A DNA stretch of 64,000 nt from Coptis chinensis (GCA_015680905.1 CM027381.1:16159501-16223500), one strand, 5' to 3'. Shown: positions 45,542-56,907, counted from the stretch's first letter. Notes: generated by a model not told the origin, from the sequence alone. A program made the numbers and translations.

Positions 45542-46400
45542 ATTTTCTTCAGTCTTTTGCTTCTTGTACTTCTTTGGCTTGTGACATTCGATTGCCTTAT
45601 GTCCAGCCTTCTCACAGTTGTAGCACTTGCCCTTGAACTTAGTAGGCGTACTACTCTCTTCACCTTGAGCTTTGCCTTGGTGCTTCCTCTTTCCCTTAGC
45701 ACTTGATCATTCCACAACATTGCCCTTTGCCACCATAGGATCCTTGCCCTTCTTCTCTGATAGGCAGTTATCTTCCTCTATCCTTAGACGGACAATCAAT
45801 TTTTCAAGGTTCATATCTTTGTGTTTATGCTTAAGATAGTTCTTAAAATCCTTCCAAGATGGTGGTAATTTCTCAATTATAGCAGCCATTTGGAAAGATT
45901 CTCATAGGGTCATTCCTTCAGCAATGACATCATGGAGGATTACTTGAAGTTCTTGGACTTGGCTTATGACGGTTTTACTATCCGTCATTTTGAAATCAAG
46001 AAATCTGCCAACTATGAATTTCTTCATGCCAGCATCTTCACTCTTGTATTTCTTGTCCAACGAATCCCAAAGTTCCATAGCAGTCTTGAACACACATACT
46101 ATACACATTGTATAATGAGTCAGCCAACCCGCTAAGGACATAATTTCTATACAAGAAATCAGCATGAAACCAAGCATCCTTAGCCAAAACCTTCTCCTTG
46201 TCGGTTTCATTAGGGCTTACATCAGGAGCCTTATCCCATAGAAACCTTGCCAAGTTAAGGGTGGTTAGATAGAAGAGCATCTTCTGTTGCCAGCGCTTGA
46301 AATCAGTTCCATTGAACTTTTCAGGCTTTTCCCTATGAGGAACAGAATAGGGAACAACAGTAGGAACAGTAACAACAGGAGTAACTAGTGGTGTTGCCAT
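45542..46400 (-). pseudogene. Copia D gag with zinc knuckle
   Basis: Start Met at 46400 (MATPLVTPVV). FNGTDFKRWQQKMLFYLTTL is the gag entry. A shift near 46130-46090 (at SLYNVY) leads to 46210-45902 ([18 protein letters not shown]), then TGA and 45889-45707 (IIEKLPPSWKDFKNYLKHK). The CCHC knuckle [14 protein letters not shown] is visible near 45630-45585 in a shifted frame. Confidence 0.8.
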
Positions 46401-46510
46401 ATTCTGAAATACAACTACACTTTGTTATTCCTTTAAACCAAAACAGAAAAGGAAACAGAAATAAATTATGTTCGGTAAAGAAGAAGAAAGAAAAGAGATA
46501 TTTCTTAAGT

Positions 46511-47216
46511 TGTTAGGAATATACAACTTAATTGTAATTACTCTTTACCAATTACCAAACTATACAAACCTTTTGTCTTGTACGTGTCTTGTATGTACTT
46601 CTTAGTTAAATTTGAGCCTAGTGTAGATACACTATGCCCTTAAGACAGATTTTCCCCCTCACGGTGCTTGAAGGTTGATGGGAAACTGTCTCCCAAGATA
46701 GAATGGATTTTCTTCTATAGAAAGCTAGTACTTCAATTTTATAGAATCAGCGAACACAACATAGTATTTGACTAAGAACAGGGGGAGAAGAGAAAGATTA
46801 GAACTTTGTGTGATATGGTGTGTCTTTCTCTCCAAATTCATCTACTATTTATAGGTGAGTGGTGCCCCTTCGAAACAATACAGTGACTCTTGGGAAAAAG
46901 TAAGTAACTCTTTGAAAAGTCACATGTTTCGAAAGAACACACCATTTCAGCATAAAGCACTGTTTCGAACCAGCGCCTATTTCGAAAGGTCACACCTTTT
47001 CGGCATGATGCATTATTTCGAACCAATGCACATTTCGAAAGGTCGCACCTTTTCGGCATAATGCACTGTTTCGAACCAGTGCACCCTTTTGAAAAGGTTT
47101 TTCTCACTTTATGTACTATTTCAAGAGAAACCTATTTCATCTCAATGTGGGATAACTTGGGAGACAAATTACTCATTCATATCTCAATGGATTTGTGCAA
47201 ATCCATTTTTCTAACA
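46511..47216 (-). repeat. Copia D 5' LTR (706 bp)
   Basis: Same structure as the left LTR: three 57-bp units at about 46925-47090, with TTTCGAAAGG and TTTCGAACCA largely keeping their CG, and a TATA box at about 46841-46855 on the minus strand (CCTATAAATAG). The repeats lie upstream of the TATA box in U3, like the enhancer repeats known in Tnt1 and Tto1 LTRs. Confidence 0.9.
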
Positions 47217-47221
47217 GAAAT

Positions 47222-47568
47222 ATCCTCAGAGCCAACTTGAGTACGTCCAGAAGAATCCATTTGGACATCATCATTGTTTCACTTTTTTAACATTACATTG
47301 TCGATTAGGTGCGGGGATCTTTGAAGACGCAGCTTTTCTTTCTCCCATAGCCGCCAGAGGTATCCTCCAACACAACTTGAGTAGCACCAAAAGAACCCAA
47401 TTGCATATCACCATTCTTTTGTTTTCTTGTCCTTACATCATTCTTTGTTTCCCTCCGTAGAATCTTTGTTAATCTCCTATTTGTTGCAAGTTTTTGAAGT
47501 CTCTCAACTTCTTTGAGGAGCTCCGTTGCTGCCAAGTACCGCTCAGAGTTAATAATGAAAGACAACAT
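47222..47568 (-). pseudogene. Possible FAR1-related gene fragment, C-terminal part, disrupted by Copia D
   Basis: On the minus strand the frame 47568-47305 gives a helical, charged segment (ELLKEVERLQKLATNRR), then GRKKSCVFKDPR and a stop. With a one-base shift it continues PNRQCNVKKVKQ. This Lys-rich DPR...NRQCNVKKVK ending resembles the tails of plant FAR1-related (FRS, MULE-derived) proteins; I am not certain. A second, diverged copy of the preceding block (GSSGRTQVGSEDIS, then TGFVRKKSR) follows across the Copia D insertion site, so the exon was duplicated in tandem before the insertion at GAAAT. No catalytic domain is in the window. Confidence 0.4.
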
Positions 47569-47934
47569 ATTTTATTTAGACGGAAGTTGATCCAATGCCC
47601 ACCATATGTTCAAAGATTTACCATCTACCTCTAATTGCGATACAGTTTATGAGAATTAGAGGAACGTAAAAGGAAATGACCGAGCAAGCTTACTTTTTGA
47701 ACTTAGAAGTAGAAAATTCTTTTGGCTATCCCCAAAACTTATTGTTGATAAGTACATAAAATTACTTTTGAGCTAAGAGGAATACTAACTGACAAATAGG
47801 CTTGGTAAAACCACATATTACAAAAAACGAAAAGAAAAACAAAATAGAAGCTAAGCTTCCCAGTTCACAAATATAACCCATCTAAGCACAAATCTTTGAA
47901 AGAAGTGTGTTGAGTGTCTAAGTTCCACAACTAC
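47569..47934. other. Unassigned AT-rich spacer
   Basis: Possibly an intron or upstream part of the FAR1-like fragment. No domain seen. Confidence 0.35.
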
Positions 47935-48130
47935 TTAGGGTGCGTTTGGAAATGAGAAATGGAATTCTCATGAGAGTTAGAATTATAATGGAATCCGATT
48001 CTCATGATTATGTGAGAATTATGGTTGTTTGGCAAACTGTGAGAATTCTCAGTAATTCTCACTGTCAATTTTCCACGTGTTGTTTGGCTTCTAAGAATTC
48101 TCACATCAATTTCCCAGAACCATTTTTGTT
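47935..48130. mobile_element. Left terminus of a second Harbinger-like element
   Basis: TTA (47935-47937, a TWA-type target) is followed by GGGTGCGTTTGGAAATGAG, a typical PIF/Harbinger end. Inside are repeated palindromic GAGAATTCTCA words (47962, 48038, 48092 and nearby). The right end (CCAAACGCACCC) is not in the window; the Gypsy element from 50668 appears to interrupt the element. Confidence 0.55.
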
Positions 48131-48419
48131 AAAAATTTTTTGGCTCAAGTATTTCACAAAACCAAAATAATAGTCATTCCAAACACAATATTCCAAATAC
48201 AATATATAAATGTGAAGATCAAATTTCATACATTACAACATATTATACATCATCAATCTTAATTTATCTAAGCTAACATATAAAATGGGCATTGTCAAAA
48301 TTATAGAACATCAATTTATTTAAAAATAGTTGTAGCATAAAAATAAGAAACAAATGTCTCATCATAGAATTTTACGAATTTTTACACGTACTTTACATAA
48401 AAACTTATTGAAATTTACA

Positions 48420-48451
<32 letters not shown>

Positions 48452-48508
48452 AAACTGACTGAAATTCAAAAATCAACTAAGAATATTTAAAAATAGAAAG
48501 GTATGTCT
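48131..48508. other. Non-coding part of Harbinger-like element B, with an A28-type run
   Basis: AT-rich, with a long A tract at about 48428-48455 and no coding frame. In element orientation it is the 3' flank of the Myb/SANT gene. Confidence 0.4.
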
Positions 48509-49071
48509 TCAATTGTCAAGTTGCACTTGATCTCCAATCTCCTCAGATAATTGGTTTTCAATAGGGGGTTCATTCTCATTCATTATTTTGATCGTTAAAA
48601 AATTCAGCAAAGTGTTGGTACAGGGGAAGTGATCTTCCAAGACATCGTAGCAAGTGTCTTCTCTCCTGTTAAATTTAGAAAATGTGTCAATCATATTTGT
48701 ATTAACTAAAATGGCATGTAGATAGAATATTTGTATATATAATTTTGTAGTACCGACATTGTTGATAGAGAGCTCCAAATAGCTTCCTCAACTTGTACTT
48801 GATTTGCTTCATCATCCCATGCAAACCCAGTAATTGATATCAATTTTTGTACATCCTCTTTGATCTTTTTCCATTGACGAACCCGACCTGTAATACTGGG
48901 ACCTGAGACGTCAACACCGCATATGCAACTCACTTTATTGGCAATACGAAAAGAAATAATTCTAAAGACCCTTCTATTTATGTCGTCTTCCAGCTCTCTC
49001 AATGTGTCCACCAAAACAGAGTCCATTTCAGTTGTCCACATAACAGGACGGCGTGGTAGGAAAGTTGACAT
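48509..49071 (-). pseudogene. Myb/SANT-like protein, N-terminal part, Harbinger ORF1 type
   Basis: Frame 49071-48706 starts MSTFLPRRPVMWTTEMDSVLVDTL and continues through VRQWKKIKEDVQKLISITGFAWDD, the Myb/SANT-like fold of plant Harbinger ORF1. A probable GT...AG intron (GTACTA near 48755 to AACAG near 48666) leads to a second exon (EDTCYDVLEDHFP...) ending at 48509. The usual long C-terminal part is missing, so the product is truncated. Confidence 0.5.
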
Positions 49072-49429
49072 ACCTGTCTAAATAAGTATTAACACCAAAT
49101 ATTTATATATAAAAATATTTCATATAACTAAATAATGTTTAACAAAGTGAAACACTAACACTAATAAACAACCATCATTAGTACATCAATTATTTCAAAG
49201 AATTAATAAATTAAAGAACTACTTATTAGCCTAAGCAATGTAATCATCTCCTAACTCCAGCTAGGAATAAAAAGTTTAAAGAACCTAAAAACCATAAATC
49301 CAAAATGTTAAACAAGTGTTTTCTACATTACTTTATTTACTAAACTGTAGTTCCTTAGTTTCTACCAAATGCCAACTAAAATTGAGTTGGATATGGCATC
49401 GGGTTGTAATTAAACTTCCTAATGAGCCA

Positions 49430-49933
49430 TCATTGGCGTTGATGTTCGTCCATATTGAGAAACATTCTTCGCTTCTCAACATCTTGAGCAAACCACTCCA
49501 TAGCTTCGATTTTAATGTCTTCATCCACATCAACAAAGGCTTTTAAAGCTTCCCTCATAGGAGCCCAGAGAGAATCATTCATTTCATTTGTCAACTCCAT
49601 AGCACCTGCAATGCGACCAATTTCCTTACGCATTCCAACCATCTCACATTGCACCCTTGCAATCACAGACCGACAACCCTTTAGTTTGTCATTTGGTTGA
49701 GCAAGGATTGGGTTGGATGAGGATGAATCAGGAGTAGGCGGCATTGTGTCCTCATCCCCAACATTATCATCGACATCCTCCATGTTCACATTGTCTTCCG
49801 TATCATCATTAGCATGCATGTCTTCATCAGCCATGGTTGTAGTTGTCTCTCTCAAGCCATTTGCTTGATCATTCCCTACCACTTCAAGAAATTCTGCATA
49901 ATTCTCAATTCCCTTGCCCTTTAGTTTTTTCAA
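49430..49933 (-). pseudogene. C-terminal part of a second Myb/SANT-like (Harbinger ORF1) gene
   Basis: The frame has an acidic middle (MADEDMHANDDTEDNVNMEDVDD) and then a helical block (LKAFVDVDEDIKIEAMEWFAQDVEKRRMFLNMDE), the C-terminal signature of plant Harbinger ORF1 proteins. It lies upstream of the preceding N-terminal fragment on the same strand, so two ORF1 genes or a rearranged one are present. Its own N-terminus would lie above 49933, toward the Gypsy insertion. Confidence 0.5.
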
Positions 49934-49939
49934 ATGTTT

Positions 49940-50667
49940 CCTTCCCTGTCAAATATGAAATAACAAGTTTAATTTGTTACCAAGCGACAGTTGTTCACGC
50001 AACGTGTCCAAACCCTATGCAGAAAATTGTTTTCTGATGAATAGAATTTCTGACACATAGAATTGTCGAGGTCATATCTTTTATGTCACTCATCCAAATT
50101 AAGTGAGGCTCACTCCGTCGGATAAAAGATGCTATAAGGTTTCCTTAGTAAGAAATTATACTTGGCAGACACTTAATAGCCTGGATCAGTAGGTCACATA
50201 TGAGATATGACACCTACTTTTGCACTTGTTAAAGGAGTTTTGTGCTTTACCGAGATGATCTAAAGGTAAGTCTATTATTTGATATTTTTCGCCCAACTAG
50301 TTGTATGTGGTGAGCTAATAACTTAACTGTCTAGGGAGAAACAATCTGGAACCATGTCGACGAGACAAGAATATCAACATAGAGTCATAAGAAGTTCACT
50401 ATGGTGCAATACTTGCACCCACCTTCTAGATTAGTACTTTCACCAATGTCCCAAAAGTTATTGCTTTCCGATAAAAATAAACAATTAACTAAACTAATAA
50501 ATACTCACCTTTGCATTCTCTTCCGCACAAAATGGACATGGGTGCCTTTGAACCACCAACGACTTTTTGTTCTCTATTTTCTGAGTTTCTCCTATCTGGT
50601 CACATCCATTTTCCCTGAAGTGATTGAAGTTTGGCTTTTTGTGTATGTTAGAGACTTGTTTATCTAA
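49940..50667. other. Unassigned segment next to the Gypsy insertion
   Basis: An exon-like minus-strand frame ends at 50494-50617 (LVVQRHPCPFCAEENAKV, followed by a GTGAGT donor). The block 50040-50440 is not recognised and may be a further small insertion. At 50668 Gypsy LTR sequence begins. Confidence 0.3.
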
Positions 50668-52218
50668 TTTGACAAAATACGAATACAAAGATTTTTCTTT
50701 ACTCACGATATTCGTGTGTATAGCTTTGAGTAGAGATTTCGAACCATCCTAAGTCTAAGACAACTTACAACTTGTTTTTGCTCTTTTAGGAAACTAGTGA
50801 GTAAGTTTTAAGCTATGGTTTAATTGATACTAACTACTTGGTTTCTTTTAATGCAAAAACTAAAAACTTTAAGTTACGTAAACATGCAACTAAACAAAAA
50901 TAAAAATTGACTTCTAGATAGGTGTGGAGAGTTAGTTCTCCTCATGTGAAGATAACCTCTATTGTATGATTTTAGGTTCTTGCATCTTAACCTTTCTAGA
51001 ACTCATAGACAAGTCCTAAATAAGATTAACTTGATCCCTAACACTATGACTCATCTCTAAGATCATATTGCTAGCATGTAGAACCAAAACAATGACTTAT
51101 CTCTAAGATCATCACCTTGATTCCAAACTAGACTCTACACCAACTACTATTTTGGGATAGGATGTAGGTCTAGTTGTTCTTCCTAAACAACTTACTAAAA
51201 TCACATCACAAAGGTTATCACTCACATGAGCATCATTAACCCCCCACAAAGGGAAGGTTTTAGCTCATGATCCTAGGGATATAAATGAAAGAAGCAAATA
51301 GATATGTAAAATGAGAAAGAAGAAGAAGAATAATAATAAAGTAACTCACTTGCATTAAGAAGTTTAGATTTTTATTTAGAACAAAAGCACAAAAAGTTCT
51401 ACCATTAAAACTATTACAAGCTTTTTCATAAAAACTCCAAAACTAAACTAAACTAAGAAGTTCTACCCCTCCTACTCCTACTAAGGAACTAAAACAAATA
51501 ATGCATGATAAAGGAAAAGAAGTCAAGGGAGTAAATGGAGTACATCCCCCCTTGTTTTGTTTTTTCCTTCATTTTAGAATTCTCTCCCTCATCCCACGTG
51601 AAAACACACACACACATTTAATTCACTTTTATCTACCACATTAAAACAAAGTGACACCTTGTTTTTTTTTTTACTATTAACACCTAATATCATTAATTAC
51701 ATGCAAGGTGTCAACTTTGCACCAATAATTTGGCACTTTTGTCTTGACATGCTCCATGATTGATGACTCATCTCTTCTCGTCAGCTCGAAAGGTGGGTCC
51801 ATGTGCTATGTTTATTGGTGGGTCCAGACGTCGATTTCTGCAATTTCTAGCCTAAGGTAGAGCTAGTCGTGTTGATCATCTGGGCAGCTTACTTGTCGAA
51901 ATCGGAGTCCAGGTTAATGAGATATGAGCTCCGAAAGTTTACGTTTTTCTTTACATAGTCCCATTCTGACTCGATTCTGTCATGTTTGAGTCCCCGACTT
52001 TGATCCATCTTTGCTTAGCTTCACATGGCTGATTTGGAAGAATTCATATATACATCGTTCCCCATGCTTTAACACAGGTTTAACCAATATTTTTATGTTT
52101 ACTGCGAAGACCTGTAAAATTACGAAAATATACTTATTTCATGATTATTAAACACATAATTAACCAAATTTATATATCTCAATGGGGTTTAATATTATAG
52201 TTTTGGGTGCTTATCACA
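50668..52218 (-). repeat. 3' LTR of Gypsy copy 2 (about 1,550 bp)
   Basis: On the minus strand it begins TGTGATAAGCACCCAAAAC at 52218, matching the LTR start of copy 1, directly after a purine run (TTTGGGGATAG). The distal end is placed at 50668 because TTTGACAA there is close to the expected terminal repeat TGTGATAA (6 of 8). That edge is approximate. Confidence 0.65.
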
Positions 52219-53720
52219 CTATCCCCAAACAGTACTTTGCTTGTCCTCAAGCAAAGAAGAGACTAAAAAAGATAAGTGGCTAAAAATGTGTAGTCCTAAC
52301 TAATTCTCATTTTGCATAGTGCGGTTGCATTGACCATATGTAACAAGGCCTTAAACCACTAGGAATTCCCTAGTGGACGAGTTATAGCTTCGTGAGAGTT
52401 TTCCAGATAAGATACTCACAACTTCATTTATACTACAACGACTCAGTGACAAAAACTCGTTGCCTAAATTAATCTCAGATATCTATACATCTCCTTAGCA
52501 GGGAACGAGAATTGATTTCTTTGAAACTCAAGTTAATATGCATTCAATAATTAAAACATCTATATATGATCATGCATACAGTTAACTCTTCATTGAAATG
52601 TACAAGCATGACCATTTCTGGATCCTTCGGAGAGCGTACCTAAATGGGTTCTCACAGGTGTGTGTCGAAACACAAATTCGCTCATAATTTTTTCACTTAG
52701 GTTTTGCTAACTCCAGTGTGCAGTGGGCACACATTTCCTCACATACTCAATGATGATAGTCCGAGGAGCCGAAGTCGATCAATCACGTCTACTACTTATT
52801 ATTACACCTTCCTACTCCTAATTGAGCTAGAGGTCTTTATTAGGTATTATGGGGCTTAGGTGATGGTGTAGAAGAAAATGGAAATGGATGATAAAAAATG
52901 ACAAGTATGAGAGAATAGGGTCTTCAAGATATTTACACTAGAGAAATCTTTGTCTTCTTTTCCTGCTTCTACCTGAGTTTCCTACTTTGCTCTTAAGCCT
53001 TTGTATTTTTTTTTTTAAAGCAAGTAACTGACTTTTATTTGGGACAAGTCTTTTTCTTTATTTTTCTACATTTCATTCTATTTCTCATACTCCTCATTTG
53101 GGTAGGTTTAATTTATTTAAGGTTACTAGACGGGTAATGGATTTTTGGTGAAAATGAAAGGTTCGATGAAAGGTTCAGTAGATTGACTAACAGTAAAATT
53201 TTTAACAGGTATGAATTTTTGGCTATGTCGATCCAAAGATGGCCTAAATTCTCACCTAGGGTTCGGATGGTGATCAAGTAAGTAGACGCATGATTTTCTC
53301 TTTTTGGAAAAACTACTCCTCTATGTCATTACTCACATATCACACATATCGAGGCTTTTTGGTTAGATTCTCACAGGATTGATCGTTTAAGTAACTAACC
53401 ACGGTTTCTAGAAACTTACTGCTATGTACAATCGATGATACTCAGTGCATGAATGTTCATGAAAAGATGTATAAACTATTGCATACGTATTATCTTAAGT
53501 TTCTAAAAAAATCAATCCTAATTCGGATACTAATGTGAGACTTCTACATAATTTTCATCATTGAAAAGGGAACAAGACTTTGTCACTAAGTACATTTATT
53601 AACAAGAAAATAAAAACTATATACAACCTACAAGTTGCCTAATTTTTGCTACAGGTTTAAAGCACCCCAAAACTGAATGATGCTTAGTCCTCGAAGTATC
53701 AATAGATAAAGAAAGAAAGT
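52219..53720 (-). other. 3' UTR of Gypsy copy 2
   Basis: Collinear in reverse with 1660-3260 of copy 1; the shared landmarks are listed there. No coding frame is conserved between the two. It ends at the polypurine tract. Confidence 0.7.
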
Positions 53721-53965
53721 ACCTGAGAACCTTGAGCAAAATTAGGGCTGGATTGTTGGAACAGAAAGGTTGGAGAACATAATATATTATTCAGAAAGAA
53801 ACAACGAAAAACAATAGCACACGAAACATAACTATTTATAGCTAGATATATGTACAATGTTCTACAAAGTCACCATCCAGTAGGACTTGCTGGTCTGGCG
53901 TCTTCTAGAATGAAATGCATTTCCTTAGCATCACGCCAAAAGATAATTTGCTGCCAAATTTCTGC

Positions 53966-54853
53966 CTATCGTTGATCTCCGGAGTTGTTCAAATGTGTCA
54001 TCATTTTTTCATCCTTCGGGTAACAACGAACATGCCTCAGGTACTGAGCGGGACGTTTCCATTGCCAAAACCTCAATGAGCGGATGATTTTGTTTGCTAG
54101 GCACATAGAATCTACCTTGACCCAGTCATGAAAAGTAGCTAAAAACTGTGGAAAATGTGTCTTCATGATACGACATGCAGTTACTGGTAACAGTATATAC
54201 TGATCCTGAACAGTGCGAGCTCGTTTTAGATTGGAGATGACACAATTTAAGATATCAAAGAATGTATGACCTTGAGCAAGTGCATTGAATACTACGCAAG
54301 TGGCATCATTGGCAGTAGATAAATGCCAATTTCCCATGATGTTTAGTAGGATAAACAACATCACATTCCCCACGTTAATTGTCATGCTTGCTAAGGGAAT
54401 GGTGATATTTGGCCATCTACTAGGTCCAGGTCCTTCTTCTTTAATTGCAAGGCCATCACCGTATGTTTTATGAAAAGCAAGCCATGAAAAGGAACGCATA
54501 GAGTTTTGAAAGATGTATGGTCATGTTGATGCCGGCTCGTGATAGGGAAGATCCAAAGTTAGGGCGAGCATTGGCTCAGAAAAGATATGATGTGTGCCAC
54601 CAACCTGGATTGTGAATCCATCTAAGAAGAAGACGTGCGCAATGTTGAATGTTGTTGTGTTCCCCATATTAGCATAAAAGTATGCAGCCAAACTTGGAGA
54701 ATAAATTTGGTCAGGTTGAAGAACTAGGGAAGACCACCCAATGTTAGTGATGTAGTCACAAAAGAGATGGCCATAAGTATTGGAATCCATCATAGACTGA
54801 AAGGATTGCTCAGGAATGAGTTTCGGAGGTGTCATGTTTGATGAAGATGCCAT
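53966..54853 (-). pseudogene. Gypsy accessory ORF C (env-like position), one stop
   Basis: Start at the Met in MASSSNM (54853). 295 codons with one in-frame TGA at 54521-54523. The pattern LFCDYITNIGWSSLVLQPDQIYSPSLAAYFYANMGN, then DGFTIQVGGTHHIF, resembles the domain of putative plant transposon proteins found downstream of pol in Athila-like elements. The second half (WPNITIPLASMTINVGNVMLF...) is hydrophobic. It is distantly related to ORFs A and B in length and in the I..xGW..L...Y...L...FY core. An N-terminally extended frame (from 54970) adds a hydrophobic stretch. Function unknown. Confidence 0.6.
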
Positions 54854-55326
54854 GTTTGATGAAGATTCCAAGTTGGATGAAGTAAATAAATGGGTAAGGA
54901 TAATGGCAAATTGGATGGATAAAAGAGTATGGAAGAAAATAGACCTTCCTATAATGATATTGAAAATCACATGTTAAAATTGTTCTTGTCACAACGTGAA
55001 TTATGACAAGTCTAGTAGGCATTTCTTACAAAAGAAGACACAAAGATAACAACAAAATTCATAATATTACGAAAAATGTAATGATATATTCGATTATTTA
55101 TTTATTGACTTAATATTATTATTCTATTTTTATTCAATAAGAAAATCATGGATTATTATGATGATTCTGGAGACGCTTATCGTGCACCACACTGTTTAGT
55201 TCTTCAATTTGTTGGCCGAAATTTTGATCCGAATGTCCCTTGGGCGGCGAGAGAGTGTAGTTTGATTCTCCATTAGGGGAGCGTGATATTGCAAGGACTG
55301 AGAGTGATTTTCCAAGATTTTTCCTC

Positions 55327-56226
55327 CTATTCAACATCATGCATTGCTTGACGTTCTTGGAAATCCTTAAGAGTTTTAATGATTATTTCCTGACGAGCGT
55401 GTAGTTCCCGCATGCCTTGATGAAGAAATTGAATGCCTTCCATGGGATTAAAAATATTTAGCGTAGCATGTTCATCAAAGAAATGTTTAGAGTTTAAGCT
55501 TGGGTTGTTCTGTTCATCTGTCAGAGTATCAGGAGTCCAATAACCAACGGAGTAGTCTATGTGGAGTGCACTAATATTTGCTCTTTGAAGGGGTGTCTCT
55601 GGAGAAATTACTGGATAACCCCAACGCATCATAATTTTCATGACTAAAGTAGGTAGAGGTGCTAACCTTCTTGTTTTCCTGGTGATCGCGTTCCAGAGAT
55701 GTTGGATTAGACAAAAATCATCCCTTTGAGTCTGCAAAATCCAAAGTAGGTGAAGTTGAGGCTTTGTGACTTCTGATTGGTGTGATGTACCTACCACATT
55801 GTGTCCCAACCAGTGGAGCACAACTTGTTGATTTTGTTTCAAAGAGCGTTGAAGAACAACCTGATGTCTATTTCCGACTTCGCCACGAGATACGGTAGCT
55901 TGTAGTAAAGTTTTGACGGAATCAAATGTTGACTCTGGAAAAAGGAACTCTTGTGTATTCATTGGAATTTGAAGTATGTCGGAGATAATTTCCCTAGTCA
56001 AATCAAATCTTTGTCCATAGGCATTGAAGTAGAATTTTCCATCTTCAGGACTGCTAAATTGGTAGAACATCAAAACCAATTCTCGGAAATAACCAACTGC
56101 TGAATGATATAGGAGAGGCATCCATCCTCGACGTACAATTTCTGTGTCAAAATAAGGAGAAAACCGGCCATCATCAAACATTTTCAGGTAGTCTTTCTTA
56201 GGCATTATTTTTCTTGGGTGATCCAT
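55327..56226 (-). CDS. Gypsy accessory ORF B, open, 299 residues
   Basis: An uninterrupted frame starting MDHPRKIMPKKDYLKMF. Core features shared with ORF A are F.PFFD.E...R.W..LL, then LVL.FY, a LT.E.I...L.IP turn and the block SLKQNQQVVLHWLGHNVV followed by LHLLWILQ. The C-terminus (MEGIQFLHQGMRELHARQEIIIKTL) looks coiled-coil. No enzyme motif, signal peptide or clear membrane helix is seen. It resembles ORFs of unknown function carried by Athila elements. It has its own TATA-like box about 65-75 bp upstream. Confidence 0.65.
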   Translation of the reverse strand: MDHPRKIMPKKDYLKMFDDGRFSPYFDTEIVRRGWMPLLYHSAVGYFRELVLMFYQFSSPEDGKFYFNAYGQRFDLTREIISDILQIPMNTQEFLFPESTFDSVKTLLQATVSRGEVGNRHQVVLQRSLKQNQQVVLHWLGHNVVGTSHQSEVTKPQLHLLWILQTQRDDFCLIQHLWNAITRKTRRLAPLPTLVMKIMMRWGYPVISPETPLQRANISALHIDYSVGYWTPDTLTDEQNNPSLNSKHFFDEHATLNIFNPMEGIQFLHQGMRELHARQEIIIKTLKDFQERQAMHDVE

Positions 56227-56287
56227 TTGGAAGTATTACGGAGGGAAGGATAATTAAGAATGCTTTAAAGGAGAATGGCTGAAAAGA

Positions 56288-56300
56288 AGAGATTTATAGC
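56288..56300 (-). promoter_or_regulatory. TATA box upstream of accessory ORF B
   Basis: On the minus strand, GGCTATAAATCTCTTC lies about 65-75 bp upstream of the ATG at 56226 and is followed by a CT-rich leader (CAGCCATTCTCC). The layout is the same as at the microprotein ORF. Confidence 0.45.
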
Positions 56301-56907
56301 CAATCTATGAGTCTGTACCAATCCGGATTCCAAGTGTAGTTAAATCCATAATTAATATGTGAAAACACAAGTGACTCATGTGTTTTTTGGACACATAACT
56401 TTATGAACAGCCAATATGGGTATCCATAGTAAGTCTTTTCATGTCAAATTTTCAAAAAAAATTAATGAGATGTTTCATTGTTAGAAAATACGGATGAAGG
56501 TTTCACAATGTTGTTAGATCTACAGGTAATGTATGAATTGTTAACACGGATGAAGGTTTCACAGTGTTGTTAGACCTACAGGTAATTTCTGAATTGTTGA
56601 TCATACCTCAATAATGGAAGATGAAAAGAATAATTGAGCAGTGTGCTCGATGGTTTTTAGGCATATCGTGTAGCGTGTGCGATCTTCTATGAACACCATG
56701 AGTTGAGATTGAATTATTTTGGTGAGTTAAATTTTTCTTATTTTTTTTATTTTTTTTAAAGTTTAAAAATACAACTAATACACACAAATATAAAATAGGG
56801 AACTTCTCCATTTAATACGTAAACCATACAAATGTGTGAGAATTATTTAACACACCATATTAATATACAAAACGACATAGGGAAAGAGAGATGTCGGTTA
56901 CATAGAT

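Larger units (their letters stand above)
41153..47216 (-). mobile_element. Copia element D, full-length, degenerate
   Basis: The element is bounded by TGTTAGGAAT and TTTTTCTAACA and flanked by a perfect 5-bp duplication GAAAT (41148-41152 and 47217-47221). The coding order on the minus strand is gag, protease, integrase, RT, RNase H. No tRNA-Met primer site is visible next to the 5' LTR (46510 downward), unlike elements A-C. Confidence 0.9.
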
